NCBI GenBank assembly: GCA_028820695.1 | Contig: JAPPIB010000055.1 | Coordinates: 1-64,000 of the forward strand | From: Acidiferrobacterales bacterium | GTDB taxonomy: Bacteria > Pseudomonadota > Gammaproteobacteria > Arenicellales > JAJDZL01 | Direction of reading: 5' to 3' | Length of the DNA: 64,000 bases | Shown: piece by piece, positions 1-9,736 of the stretch | Layout: every line of letters starts with the position of its first letter | Position numbering within the stretch: the first letter of the stretch is position 1 | The notes under the pieces: generated by a model | Told to the model about the DNA's origin: nothing | What the model saw: the letters and a program-made list of their open reading frames with translations, nothing else | Database searches by the model: none | Translations under genes and position numbers: made by a program

Positions 1-335
<335 letters not shown>

Positions 336-413
336 GATTTCCCGAAGGAAATAAATCTTAGAATGGAGCGTTGACACAGACGAAACGCCCACACAATCTG
401 TATGGTTTCCAAT

Positions 414-426
414 TTATTAAAGAACA
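414..426 (-). promoter_or_regulatory. rRNA leader boxA antitermination element
   Basis: On the minus strand the leader reads TGTTCTTTAATAA, close to the enterobacterial boxA TGCTCTTTAACAA. It is followed about 15 bases later by CAGATTGTGTGGGC, which resembles the segment that follows boxA in E. coli rrn leaders. BoxA loads the NusB/NusE antitermination complex onto RNA polymerase transcribing rRNA. Position and order between the promoter and the 16S gene fit. Confidence 0.85.
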
Positions 427-459
427 AAAACCCCTGACCGAGCGATCAAGGGAGATAAA

Positions 460-487
460 AGTATATACCGAATCGCACACCTGTCAA
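460..487 (-). promoter_or_regulatory. Strong sigma-70 promoter of the rRNA operon
   Basis: The minus strand carries a perfect -35 box TTGACA (482-487) and a -10 box TATACT (460-465), separated by 16 bases. Directly upstream (488-510) is an A/T-rich tract that resembles an rRNA UP element. Transcription would start near 453 and give a leader of roughly 120 bases before the 16S gene. Only one promoter was recognised; E. coli rrn operons have two. Confidence 0.85.
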
Positions 488-510
488 CAAAAAAATATTT
501 TTATTTTTCT

Positions 511-875
511 GTGCGGCAAACTTAACGAATCGACAAACCCAAATTCCAGCTGACAAGTTCCCGGAAGTTTTTTGCCTGGAGTTCGATGAGAGCCAGGCAA
601 TGGAAGAATTTCAAATGCAGGTCGGTTTTCTTTGATCCAGGCACTCATTCCGATGTGGTAGAGACGGTCGGGGCTTTCGTCATGCCGGCGCGAGAGATGC
701 TGCCCTCTGTCAAAAATAGGCGGTGGCAATCAAGAGCTCATGAACAGGCATCCCCTGATCCGGCATCGTCGAACCAGCGGACTTGGGGCCCCTCTTGCCT
801 GCGATCAGCGTCCATGCATTGAAGTATCATTCATGGTGTCTCGGGAAGACGTTCATTAACGGTGATGGGTGGAAA
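511..875. other. Intergenic region upstream of the rRNA promoter
   Basis: About 365 bases lie between the rRNA promoter and the divergent HNH gene. Short open frames occur but none resembles a protein or has a convincing ribosome binding site. Fis sites or a second rRNA promoter could be here, but none could be recognised by eye. Confidence 0.5.
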
Positions 876-1754
876 ATGACAAAGGCAATTTTTACTATAA
901 AACAGCAATCGATTTACGACGACATTCCTGAATACCGCTACCATTTTCCGAATAGGTATTGGAAAACGGCAAGACAATCGATCAACGATTGGATTATTTA
1001 TTACGAACCGACCCGAGGAAACGGACGCGGGGCTTATTTCGCTATTGCGAGAGTTGACTCGATTGAACAGGATCCCAGGCGAGGCGATCATCACTACGCC
1101 TACGTATCCCAATATCTGGAATTTGACCAGCCTGTTCCGTTCAGGGAAGGGACGTTTTTTTACGAAAACGAACTTCGAAGTCCGGATGGCAAGTCAAACC
1201 CTTTGGCTTTTAGGAAATCGATTAGGCCGATCAGTGATTTTGAATACACTCAGATCATCGGCTCAGGATTCAATGAATTCAAAATTGATCACCACCAACC
1301 ACTAGAAGTATTGAGAATCACACCTGAAGAAGAGAATGAAAACTTTAAGCGGAGGATCATTCAGGAGGTCACCAACAGACCGTTTCGTGAAATCGCTTTC
1401 TCGAGGCAAGTGAAAAAAGCATACGACAATACATGTGCCGTGACCGGACTCAAAATTCTCAATGGTGGGGGAAGGGCCGAGGTTGAAGCGGCGCATATTC
1501 GCCCGGTAAACCACAATGGACCAGATTCAGTAAGGAATGGCATCGCTTTGAGCAAAACGGTGCACTGGATGTTTGATCGCGGCTTGATATCGATCGACGA
1601 CAACTTCACAGTTCTAGTAAGCGAGGGAAGCATTCCTGATTCAATGCTGGCCATGTTCGAGCATGATCGAAAGTTGCGAGAGCCCATGTCAAAGATCTAT
1701 GAGCCAAATCGAAAGTACCTGAAATATCATCGTGACAACATTTTCAAGGGTTAG
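876..1754 (+). CDS. HNH endonuclease, restriction-type, orphan
   Basis: The 292-residue protein has a C-terminal HNH nuclease domain: AAHIRP with H207, an NGIAL segment with N221 and HWMFD with H230, preceded by a Cys-containing strand around residue 187. Its first 80 or so residues (YRYHFPNRYW, DWIIYYEPTR, AYFAIARV) resemble the PUA/EVE-like domains found in front of HNH domains in predicted modification-dependent restriction enzymes; that assignment is by pattern only. The start at 876 was chosen over an upstream frame opening at 783 because homology begins there and GGTGG precedes it. No methyltransferase gene adjoins it. Its base composition looks more A/T-rich than the neighbouring core genes, which suggests transfer. 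A role in cutting foreign or modified DNA is inferred. Confidence 0.72.
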   Translation: MTKAIFTIKQQSIYDDIPEYRYHFPNRYWKTARQSINDWIIYYEPTRGNGRGAYFAIARVDSIEQDPRRGDHHYAYVSQYLEFDQPVPFREGTFFYENELRSPDGKSNPLAFRKSIRPISDFEYTQIIGSGFNEFKIDHHQPLEVLRITPEEENENFKRRIIQEVTNRPFREIAFSRQVKKAYDNTCAVTGLKILNGGGRAEVEAAHIRPVNHNGPDSVRNGIALSKTVHWMFDRGLISIDDNFTVLVSEGSIPDSMLAMFEHDRKLREPMSKIYEPNRKYLKYHRDNIFKG

Positions 1755-2129
1755 CAACGCCTGTTTACCGGGGATTAGTTGGTATCTGTCAGAAGACTCA
1801 TATATGCCAAGTCCATTCTCACCGGACCAGATTTTCGCTGACTTTGAATATAGCCATAAATTTCCTGCAAATATGTAACATTTGGTCACAATCAGGTTGG
1901 ATTGCAGGGCGTTGCGGCCATTCGTCCAGTCCGGTCGACGTGATCGTCACATGTGCCATGCGCATGACTCATGACCAAGGTCGCAAGAGCCGTAACGGTA
2001 CGAATTTCCACAACGAATGCGTGTAGTCGTATAAAATTCACACAAATCATTAATGTGGATGCCCTTGTTGGACAAGTCGTGCTGTGAGGGCTTTTGATTG
2101 CAAGTTCCCTGTACCAAACCATTATCAGA
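1755..2129. other. Intergenic region before tRNA-Gln
   Basis: This stretch of 375 bases holds no convincing gene. In many gammaproteobacteria ispE (and lolB) lie just upstream of tRNA-Gln/prs; here they are absent and the HNH gene occupies the place. Promoters for the tRNA and prs should be here, but no clear -35/-10 pair stood out. Confidence 0.5.
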
Positions 2130-2204
2130 TGGGGTGTAGCCAAGCGGTAAGGCACCGGATTTTGATTCCGGCATACCCAGGTTCGAATCCTGGCACCCCA
2201 GCCA
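2130..2204 (+). tRNA. tRNA-Gln (anticodon TTG), CCA encoded
   Basis: The 75-base sequence folds as a standard cloverleaf and is close to E. coli tRNA-Gln. The acceptor stem pairs TGGGGTG with CACCCCA, the anticodon stem CCGGA/TCCGG encloses the loop TTTTGAT with anticodon TTG at 2162-2164, and the T arm contains GGTTCGAATCC. The 3' GCCA is encoded. Its place immediately upstream of prs is conserved in gammaproteobacteria. Confidence 0.97.
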
Positions 2205-2278
2205 ATCAGTTGGCAGCTCAAACTCACTGACCATCAACATCAATTGACTGATATCCACCTGAGATTCGAGGTCCGCAC

Positions 2279-3229
2279 ATGTTGATTGAAAATATGATGC
2301 TTCTGACGGGTAACGCCAACCGTCAACTCGCCCTCTCAATAGCAGATTACCTGTCCGTACCGCTCGGAAATGCGACCATCGGTCGGTTCAGCGACGGGGA
2401 GATTTCGGTGGAAATCAGCGAAAACATCCGTAACATGGATGTTTTCATCATCCAGTCGACCTGCGCTCCAACCCAGGACAATCTGATGGAACTGCTGGTC
2501 ATGATCGATGCCGTCAAGCGTTCGTCAGCCGGTCGTATCACATCCGTCATACCTTATCTGGGGTACGCCAGACAGGATCGACGACCCCGCAATTCCCGCG
2601 TCCCGATCACCGCTAAGCTGGTCGCGTCCCTGATACACACCGCGGGTGCGAACCGCGTTCTCACCATGGACTTGCACGCCGACCAGATTCAGGGGTTTTT
2701 CGACATTCCGACTGACAACGTCTACGCCAGACCTGTCATCATCGGCGACCTGTGGAAACACCGTCCGGAAAACCTCACCATTGTCTCACCCGATGTCGGT
2801 GCGGTGGTGCGCGCCCGATCCATTGCCGAACAGCTTGAGGCACAGTTCGCAATCGTTGACAAACGAAGACCACGGCCCAATGTTGCCGAAGTGATGAACG
2901 TGATCGGTGACGTGGAAAATCGCACATGCGTCTTTATCGATGACATCGTTGACACCGCCAACACGCTATGCCAGGCAGCCGAAGCGCTCGCCCAAAGAGG
3001 CGCACTCGCGGTCAAGGCCTACTGCACACATCCTGTGCTGTCTGGCCAGGCAATTGAGCGAATCAGTGATTCGTGCATGGACGAACTGGTTGTATGCAAT
3101 TCGATAAATCTTTCCGAAGAGGCGAAAAAATGCGATAAAATTCGCACTCTTGATGTTTCACAGCTGATCGGAGAAGCGATACGCCGGATCTACATCGGCG
3201 ACTCGGTCAGTTCAATTTTTGTCGACTGA
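2279..3229 (+). CDS. prs: Ribose-phosphate pyrophosphokinase (PRPP synthetase)
   Basis: This enzyme makes 5-phosphoribosyl 1-pyrophosphate from ribose 5-phosphate and ATP, the precursor for purines, pyrimidines, histidine, tryptophan and NAD. The 316-residue length matches the family (315 in E. coli). Visible signatures are GRFSDGE near residue 40, the catalytic flexible-loop region [18 protein letters not shown], and the PRPP-binding loop [11 protein letters not shown] around residue 220. Internal ATG codons at residues 6 and 7 lie close to the conserved LLTGNAN, so a slightly shorter protein is possible. It is followed by rplY and pth as in related bacteria. Confidence 0.97.
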   Translation: MLIENMMLLTGNANRQLALSIADYLSVPLGNATIGRFSDGEISVEISENIRNMDVFIIQSTCAPTQDNLMELLVMIDAVKRSSAGRITSVIPYLGYARQDRRPRNSRVPITAKLVASLIHTAGANRVLTMDLHADQIQGFFDIPTDNVYARPVIIGDLWKHRPENLTIVSPDVGAVVRARSIAEQLEAQFAIVDKRRPRPNVAEVMNVIGDVENRTCVFIDDIVDTANTLCQAAEALAQRGALAVKAYCTHPVLSGQAIERISDSCMDELVVCNSINLSEEAKKCDKIRTLDVSQLIGEAIRRIYIGDSVSSIFVD

Positions 3230-3271
3230 TTTATCAGGTCCGCTTCAAATCTATAGATAAGGAACTTGCAG

Positions 3272-3946
3272 ATGAGTACCAATTTCACACTCGACTTGAC
3301 GCCGCGGGACGAATTCGGATCAAGCAGCAGCCGCAGGTTGCGTCGAGCCGGCCAGGTGCCGGTGGTCGTATATGGCGCGGGTAAGAGTAACGCACACTTC
3401 ACAACCGATCACAACGCACTGATTCATAGTCTTGATACCGAGGCGTTCCATTCCGCGATTATCGACATCACCGAAAGCGGCAAGACACAAAGTGCCATTC
3501 TGCGGGAAGTGCAAATGCACCCGTATAAGACCCAGATCCTGCATATCGACTTGCAACGCGTCAGGGCGACCGAACAGATTAGCATCAGAGTACCGCTGCA
3601 CTTTGATGGTGACGATGTCGCACCGGGCGTCAAGACGTTCGGCGGCATTTTCTCGCGTTTGATCAACGATGTCGAGATTCTGTGTCTGCCGAAAGATCTT
3701 CCTGAGTATCTGGCAGTCGATGTCAGCGAACTCGAACTGAACCAGGCTGTGCACATCTCAGATATCGTTCTTCCGGAAGGTGTCGAGCTTTCGACCGCCT
3801 ATCAGGACAGCGATGATTTCGCAATTGCATCTGTGACGCCGCCGCGCGTGACCGTCGACGATCTTGATGAAGACGGAGAAGAAGAGATCGATCTGGAAGG
3901 CGAGCCAACCGAGGAGGCCGAAGCTTCAGATTCGACCGAAGATTGA
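3272..3946 (+). CDS. rplY: 50S ribosomal protein L25, long TL5/Ctc form
   Basis: The protein binds 5S rRNA in the large ribosomal subunit. At 224 residues it has both the N-terminal L25 beta-barrel domain (about 1-95) and the C-terminal TL5 domain (about 100-190), unlike the 94-residue E. coli protein. It ends in a very acidic tail of Asp and Glu residues. The ATG at 3272 is preferred to a TTG at 3266, because GGAA lies 8-11 bases in front of it. It sits 42 bases after prs. Confidence 0.93.
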   Translation: MSTNFTLDLTPRDEFGSSSSRRLRRAGQVPVVVYGAGKSNAHFTTDHNALIHSLDTEAFHSAIIDITESGKTQSAILREVQMHPYKTQILHIDLQRVRATEQISIRVPLHFDGDDVAPGVKTFGGIFSRLINDVEILCLPKDLPEYLAVDVSELELNQAVHISDIVLPEGVELSTAYQDSDDFAIASVTPPRVTVDDLDEDGEEEIDLEGEPTEEAEASDSTED

Positions 3947-4019
3947 TTTTGTATGTCCGCCCGCGGGGCGGTGAAATCGTCAGTTTGACAGGCTACTGCT
4001 GCGCCGGCAGCGGAATAAA

Positions 4020-4634
4020 ATGCAGACTCGGGCAATCATAGGGCTCGGCAACCCGGGCCGCCAGTACAAAGACACCCGGCACAATTGTGGATTTCGTTTC
4101 ATTGAACGGCTCGCATCACAGTGTCAGGTTTCGCTCAAGCTCAATCCGCGCCTTCAATGTCATCTGGTTCGTACAAGAATCAATGAGATTGCGGTCTGGC
4201 TGGTTCAGCCCATCACATACGTCAACCGAAGCGGATCTGCGTACCGTCTCGTCACCGACTACTACGAAATCGATCCAAAGGATACTATCGTCGTTCACGA
4301 CGAACTTGACCTTCCAACCGGAACCGTCCGCCTCAAGACCAAAGGAGGAGGCGGAGGGCACAATGGCATTGCAGACATCATCCAACACTGCGGTAGCAGA
4401 GAATTCCTGAGGGTCCGGATCGGAATTGGCCGGCCGCAATCCAGTGCGGCGACAGTCCCTTATGTCCTGAGCGTACCGCCGCAATCAGAGCAAGCCCTCA
4501 TTGACGATGCAATTTCCGATACGTTGCGGTCTTTGGATGACATAGTGACGGGAAAGTTGGCAATCGCAATGAATCGTCTGCACAGCCGTCCATCGGGCGG
4601 CGACGAAACGACCTGCACTGACGCTAGTCACTGA
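4020..4634 (+). CDS. pth: Peptidyl-tRNA hydrolase
   Basis: This essential cytoplasmic enzyme releases peptides from peptidyl-tRNA that drops off the ribosome. The opening IIGLGNPG, followed by DTRHNCG with the catalytic His21, is diagnostic. Asn11, the VNRSG segment and HDELDLP with its conserved Asp near residue 94 are also present, and GGGGHNG follows. The length of 204 residues is usual. The start has an upstream GCGGAA. The gene lies between rplY and ychF, the standard arrangement. Confidence 0.96.
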   Translation: MQTRAIIGLGNPGRQYKDTRHNCGFRFIERLASQCQVSLKLNPRLQCHLVRTRINEIAVWLVQPITYVNRSGSAYRLVTDYYEIDPKDTIVVHDELDLPTGTVRLKTKGGGGGHNGIADIIQHCGSREFLRVRIGIGRPQSSAATVPYVLSVPPQSEQALIDDAISDTLRSLDDIVTGKLAIAMNRLHSRPSGGDETTCTDASH

Positions 4635-4658
4635 CTGCACGCCGGGAGAATCGGAAGA

Positions 4659-5711
4659 ATGGGATTTCGGTGCGGAATCATAGGCGTGCCGAATTCCGGC
4701 AAGTCGACGCTGTTCAACGCGCTGACCGGCTCAACTGTCCCGGCGGAAAACTTTCCATTCTGCACCATTGACCCCAATGTCGGAACAGCCGCGGTACCGG
4801 ATGACCGACTGCAGGCGATCGCCGATACCGTCGGCGTTCCCACCGTCATCCCCGCTGTCATCGAGTTCGTTGACATCGCAGGTCTCGTCGAAGGCGCATC
4901 CCGCGGGGAGGGGCTCGGTAACCGGTTTCTCGCACATATCCGAGAAATGGACCTGATTGCGCATGTTGTCGGCGCGTTCGTCCGCGATAGGCGATGGCAG
5001 TCGGACATTGATGTGATCAGTCTGGAACTTATGCTTGCGGATCTTGAAACTGTGGAAAAGGCCGCGGACAAGGCGATCAGACGCTCTCGTACCGGAGACC
5101 GCAAACAGGCGAGACTTGCTGATGTTCTCGGCCGAATTGCAGTCGGGCTTGAAGGCGAAGTAGCCGTCCGTGATCAGATGCTTGAAGAGCATGACCGGCA
5201 GACGATCGGACATCTTTCCCTACTGACCGAAAAACCCAGCTTTCATGTACTGAATGTGTCCGAAAGTCAATTGGCAGAGCAGGATTTTGCACGGATACCT
5301 GAATTGAAAACACCTGTCATTTCAGTCTGTGCGAAGTTGGAGTTCGAACTCTCGCAGCTATCGCTGCAGGAACAGAATGCATTTCGCGAGGAACTCGGAA
5401 TAAAGGGGTCAGCACTCTCCGATGTAGTCGCGTGCGGCTACGGGGCATTGGGACTGAGGACCTTTTTTACCTTCAATGAAAATGAAGTCCGTGCCTGGGT
5501 GATTGCGAAGGGGACTACGGCACAACAGGCTGCCGGCAAGATTCACGATGATATGAAGCGGGGATTTATTCGGGCGGAAGTCATGTCATGCGAGGACCTG
5601 ATCTCACATGGCAGCGAGCACTCGGTTAAAATGGCAGGTAAGGTACGAATTGAAGGTAAATCATACGAACCGGAAGAAGGCGAAATCATTCGAATTCGAT
5701 TCAATAGTTGA
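4659..5711 (+). CDS. ychF: Ribosome-binding ATPase YchF (OLA1 family)
   Basis: YchF is a TRAFAC-class P-loop protein that prefers ATP and binds ribosomes; it is linked to translation and oxidative stress. The P-loop GVPNSGKST is at residues 8-16, the switch region has DIAGLVEGASRGEGLGN around residue 70, and NVSE replaces the usual NKxD guanine-specificity motif. A TGS domain occupies the last 85 or so residues. At 350 residues it is slightly shorter than E. coli YchF (363). It follows pth by 24 bases and its stop overlaps the proposed putA start. Confidence 0.95.
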   Translation: MGFRCGIIGVPNSGKSTLFNALTGSTVPAENFPFCTIDPNVGTAAVPDDRLQAIADTVGVPTVIPAVIEFVDIAGLVEGASRGEGLGNRFLAHIREMDLIAHVVGAFVRDRRWQSDIDVISLELMLADLETVEKAADKAIRRSRTGDRKQARLADVLGRIAVGLEGEVAVRDQMLEEHDRQTIGHLSLLTEKPSFHVLNVSESQLAEQDFARIPELKTPVISVCAKLEFELSQLSLQEQNAFREELGIKGSALSDVVACGYGALGLRTFFTFNENEVRAWVIAKGTTAQQAAGKIHDDMKRGFIRAEVMSCEDLISHGSEHSVKMAGKVRIEGKSYEPEEGEIIRIRFNS

Positions 5712-8700
5712 CTCCGACCGATCCATCTGCTGCCCATCCCGATGCATTACGCGCAGCCATAGGTAATGCGAATCGGCTTGATGAATCGAACATAGTACAT
5801 AACCTTCAACGCCGCCGTATCCTATCCCCCGATCAAGGTGCGCTCGCGCGGAAGAATTCTTTCGAAATAGTGCGTTCTATCCGCTCGGAGAGGAAATTCG
5901 GTGCGGTGTCCAGGTTTCTCACCGAGTACGGTCTGTCCTCTGCCGAGGGGGTCAGACTGATGTGCCTGGCCGAAGCGCTGCTTAGAGTGCCGGATAACGC
6001 AACAATCGATACCTTGATCAGGGATCGGATCTGCGCAGGTGACTGGAAGTACCATATCGGGAAGTCGGATTCCGCCATAGTCAATTTGTCGACCAGAGCC
6101 CTTGAACTGACCGCGGCTATAGTTGATCAACACGGCCATTCAGAAACCGACGGAGCACTGAGGTCCAAACTGCAGAAGCTTGTGGTGCCTGCCGTTCGTT
6201 TATGCGCCACCCGCATCACCCGGTTCAGCGCGAGCCAGTTCATTCTGGGCACAACGATTCACAAAGCCCTGGCCCGCAGCAGCAAGCGGACACGCCAAGG
6301 CTACCGTTACTCGTATGACATGCTGGGAGAAGCTGCAATGACATCCAAAGACGCCCAGCGCTACAGGGATGCCTACAGCGAAGCGATCCGGCTTCTCTCA
6401 CGTCGTAGTCAGACCAGTGACATCAGGGACAATCCAGGAATTTCGGTCAAGCTCTCTGCACTGACCCCGAGATTCCAATGTTCCCAAAGCAGTCTCGTGC
6501 TGCAATCACTGACAGATTCAGTCCTGGAGCTTGTGCGTCTTGCCAAAGATGCGAATATGGGCCTGAACATTGATGCTGAGGAAGTGGATAAACTCGACCT
6601 GACATTGGATGTGATCGAACGGGTACTGCAAAGCGAGTTGTTGAAGGACTTCAACGGCTTCGGTGTGGTTGTACAGGCATACTGCTTGCACGCCAGTGAG
6701 ATGATCGAATGGTTGCATGCGCTCGCAGAACGGTACGACCGTCGAATCATGGTGCGGTTGGTCAAAGGTGCATACTGGGACACCGAAATCAAGCACGCCC
6801 AGGTTCTCGGAGTCGAATCGTTTCCTGTATTCACGAGAAAATGTTCCACTGACGTATCCTTTCTCGCCTGCGCAAAGCGACTGCTGGAACTGAACGATCG
6901 CATTTACCCGCAATTTGCGACGCACAACGTACATTCGATCTGCTCCATCATGGCGATGGTGGGAAAGCATCAGCGGTTCGAGTTCCAGCGACTGCACGGA
7001 ATGGGTGAGGAAATCCACCGGGTCGGGCGGAAACTGTTCCGCTATCCATGCAGAATCTACGCACCGGTCGGCGCACACGAGGATTTGCTTGCGTATCTGG
7101 TCAGAAGGATTCTCGAAAACGGTGTCAACAGTTCGTTTGTCAATCAGATTGCGGATTCAGGCGTTGCGATCGAGACGATCGTGTCCGACCCGACAGATGC
7201 TGTCAGCAAACTCGAACATGCCATTGTGAATCCGAGTATCGACCAACCATCACAGCTGTTCGCACCCGATCGAATCAACTCCAGGGGCATTGACTTGGAA
7301 AGACGTTCCGAACTCGAGGCGCTCTACGACGGAATATCGCGATTTTCAGAGGTCAGATGGAGTGCAAAGCCAGGTCTGTCGACCACATCGGCGGACAGTA
7401 CAGCAATACAAGCACGCAATCCTGCGCGCCCTGATGATGTTGTAGGCACGGTCATCGAGACGTCTATTGACTCGATAGGCGATCTCATCTTGCAGGCACG
7501 AAACGGATTTCAGTCGTGGCACGCTGCATTGGCCGCGACTCGGGCCGAGGCATTGAACAGGCTCGCCGATCTCTACGAAGCCAGCGCACATGAACTGATC
7601 GCTCTCATGATTCGAGAGACTGGCAAGACCGTTTCGGACAGCATCGCGGAATTGAGAGAAGCAGTCGATTTTTGCCGATATTACGCGAATGAGGCCATGC
7701 GGCTCGAAAGTATTGCAAGCAGTGATGCCAGAGGCATTATCGTCTGCATCTCGCCCTGGAACTTCCCACTGGCGATTTTCACGGGCCAGATAACAGCCGC
7801 TCTGGCAGCTGGCAACTCCGTGCTTGCAAAACCAGCCGAACAATCCGCACTTACAGCGTCTGTTGCGGTCGATCTGATGCATCAGGTCGGCATACCGGAA
7901 AATGTCATACAACTGGTGCCGGGGAATGGAGAGACGGTCGGTGCCGCACTCGTTGGCGACAGTCGGGTTGACGGAATCTGCTTCACCGGCTCAACACAAA
8001 CAGCCCGGCTGATATTGAAAACCATGACTGAAAGCGGAAACTCACAAGCCCCGTTCATTGCCGAGACCGGCGGGCTCAATGCAATGATCGTAGATTCCAC
8101 CGCGCTGCCTGAGCAGGCCGTACGCGACATCATTGCCTCGGCTTTCGCAAGTTGCGGACAACGCTGTTCGGCCCTGCGCATGCTCTATGTACAGAAGGAT
8201 ATTGCGGACCGCCTTCTTGACATGCTGTTTGGCGCAATGGATGAGTTGAGGGTCGGTGATCCCTGGTTTGTGTCGACCGATGTCGGACCAGCCATTGATG
8301 AGGAAGCTCAACAGGCGCTTCTGAGCTATTGCAAGTCCATGACTGACGCGGGACATCTTATGCATCAGACATCTATTGCGAAACAATCACCCGGGTCTTT
8401 CGTGCCCCCTACCGCATTTCGGGTATCAGGAATCGAACAGCTCGAGGATGAGGTGTTTGGTCCGATTCTGCACATCGCCACTTTCGATTCGGCTGACATT
8501 CCCATGATCCTGCAGTCCGTAAACGCCCGGGGATACGGACTTACATTTGGTCTGCATACCAGGATTGAGGAAAGAGCCGAGACAATTTCCACTAATGTGG
8601 ATGCTGGCAACATTTACGTCAACAGAAATCAGATCGGTGCAGTAGTCGGGTCACAGCCATTCGGTGGGCGGGGACTGTCCGGTACAGGGCCTAAGGCAGG

Positions 8701-9409
8701 TGGCCCGTACTATGTCTCGAGAATGCGCGACTTCGGGCAATCTGACAATGGAGGGCGAATCGGGTGCGAAGCAGACCGCAGCGACCTCAGAGCACTGCTT
8801 GAGATGGTGGCGATGAGGCAGTCTGGCTGGATTAGCGAGCCTGACCGCTTTGACAGGCTCAACTCGGTTCTCGGCAATAGATCAGACCTCGTGCGATGCA
8901 TTGAATTCGCCAATCGGCATACGCCGCCGCTCCAGGAGTTGGATGGACCGACCGGTGAGCTCAATCATCTGCGCCTCGGTCCCAAGGGAGTTTTCATCTG
9001 TATTGGATCAATCGAGCATGTACTGCATGCTCTTTTGGCCGGCAACGCCGTCTTGGCCGTGAGAATCGACGATGCGTTGCTTGGAAAGTTACTGGAATCC
9101 GACTTGCCTGTGGTGTCAAGTGATGTCTTGCCTGACAAGAACACGTTGACGTATTCCGAACATTTGGCCGGTGTCGCGGTCGGCAACTGTTGCGCTGAAC
9201 TTAAGCGGAAACTGCGAATTGAACTGGCTGCACGCCTAGGACCAATTATCGGTCTCGTCACAGAGCGGAATGTCCCGTGGCAGTTCTGCTTCGAAAAATC
9301 AATCTGCACAGACATCACTGCCGGAGGCGGCAACGCCAGACTGCTTGTTGAATCTACCGACGCTCATCCGAATTCCAAATCGGAGACTCACCCGATCCGG
9401 GCCACATAA
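5708..9409 (+). CDS. putA: Trifunctional-type PutA: proline dehydrogenase and P5C dehydrogenase
   Basis: The 1233-residue flavoenzyme oxidises proline to glutamate. An N-terminal arm with LSSAEGVRLMCLAEALLR precedes the FAD-binding proline dehydrogenase barrel (about 130-490, with DAEEVDKLDL and APVGAHEDLLAYL). The aldehyde dehydrogenase domain follows (about 560-1000, SPWNFPL, FTGST and the catalytic Cys in SCGQRCS). A C-terminal ALDH-like domain follows (about 1010-1215), so this is a long PutA. The N-terminal ribbon-helix-helix DNA-binding domain of enteric PutA is absent, so it should not repress its own gene. The start is a TTG overlapping the ychF stop; no nearer ATG precedes conserved sequence. 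The last 12-19 residues look foreign, apparently read from a joined PIN gene on the other strand. Confidence 0.93.
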   Translation: MTPTDPSAAHPDALRAAIGNANRLDESNIVHNLQRRRILSPDQGALARKNSFEIVRSIRSERKFGAVSRFLTEYGLSSAEGVRLMCLAEALLRVPDNATIDTLIRDRICAGDWKYHIGKSDSAIVNLSTRALELTAAIVDQHGHSETDGALRSKLQKLVVPAVRLCATRITRFSASQFILGTTIHKALARSSKRTRQGYRYSYDMLGEAAMTSKDAQRYRDAYSEAIRLLSRRSQTSDIRDNPGISVKLSALTPRFQCSQSSLVLQSLTDSVLELVRLAKDANMGLNIDAEEVDKLDLTLDVIERVLQSELLKDFNGFGVVVQAYCLHASEMIEWLHALAERYDRRIMVRLVKGAYWDTEIKHAQVLGVESFPVFTRKCSTDVSFLACAKRLLELNDRIYPQFATHNVHSICSIMAMVGKHQRFEFQRLHGMGEEIHRVGRKLFRYPCRIYAPVGAHEDLLAYLVRRILENGVNSSFVNQIADSGVAIETIVSDPTDAVSKLEHAIVNPSIDQPSQLFAPDRINSRGIDLERRSELEALYDGISRFSEVRWSAKPGLSTTSADSTAIQARNPARPDDVVGTVIETSIDSIGDLILQARNGFQSWHAALAATRAEALNRLADLYEASAHELIALMIRETGKTVSDSIAELREAVDFCRYYANEAMRLESIASSDARGIIVCISPWNFPLAIFTGQITAALAAGNSVLAKPAEQSALTASVAVDLMHQVGIPENVIQLVPGNGETVGAALVGDSRVDGICFTGSTQTARLILKTMTESGNSQAPFIAETGGLNAMIVDSTALPEQAVRDIIASAFASCGQRCSALRMLYVQKDIADRLLDMLFGAMDELRVGDPWFVSTDVGPAIDEEAQQALLSYCKSMTDAGHLMHQTSIAKQSPGSFVPPTAFRVSGIEQLEDEVFGPILHIATFDSADIPMILQSVNARGYGLTFGLHTRIEERAETISTNVDAGNIYVNRNQIGAVVGSQPFGGRGLSGTGPKAGGPYYVSRMRDFGQSDNGGRIGCEADRSDLRALLEMVAMRQSGWISEPDRFDRLNSVLGNRSDLVRCIEFANRHTPPLQELDGPTGELNHLRLGPKGVFICIGSIEHVLHALLAGNAVLAVRIDDALLGKLLESDLPVVSSDVLPDKNTLTYSEHLAGVAVGNCCAELKRKLRIELAARLGPIIGLVTERNVPWQFCFEKSICTDITAGGGNARLLVESTDAHPNSKSETHPIRAT

Positions 9410-9727
9410 ATTCCAGTCTTCGTTTCGACTCACTGCATGAGTCCACAGCGAGGCTTCGCCGGTATCAAGAAATATATCGGGCACTCTTGTCAGCAGTCTA
9501 GCTCGTTCCTCATAAGTGACCGAATGGACTGCAGACAGTTCTTGTCGCAACTCGCGCACATTAATCTGCTGAACCTCACGCCGCTGATGATGGCCTGTCT
9601 GAGTTTCAATTACGCATTCCTCAACTGTTTCGACTTGATATCGACCGACAAATGCACGCCACAAACCAACCCGATGACATTCCAGGATTACATTTGTATC
9701 TACCAAAACAGAAGGTGGTCGTTGCAT
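9299..9727 (-). CDS. PIN-domain nuclease, toxin-like, C-terminus probably replaced
   Basis: The 142-residue protein opens with VLVDTN. The acidic residues expected of PIN ribonucleases are Asp10, Glu36 or Glu37 (VEECV), Glu91 (TGEAS) and Asp111 (CGPDR). This matches PIN proteins that pair with XRE/ImmA-type partners. From about residue 106 on the gene overlaps the 3' end of putA on the opposite strand. The usual closing segment of this family after CGPDR is not recognisable, so the C-terminus seems to have been lost in a deletion. It starts 9 bases after the ImmA remnant. Whether it still makes an active toxin is unclear. Confidence 0.62.
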   Translation of the reverse strand: MQRPPSVLVDTNVILECHRVGLWRAFVGRYQVETVEECVIETQTGHHQRREVQQINVRELRQELSAVHSVTYEERARLLTRVPDIFLDTGEASLWTHAVSRNEDWNLCGPDRVSLRFGIRMSVGRFNKQSGVAASGSDVCAD

Positions 9728-9736
9728 TGTCGCAAC

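Noticed and set aside
1892-2339. Two long minus-strand frames across the tRNA-Gln
   Set aside because: They are antisense to a clear tRNA and have no family resemblance.
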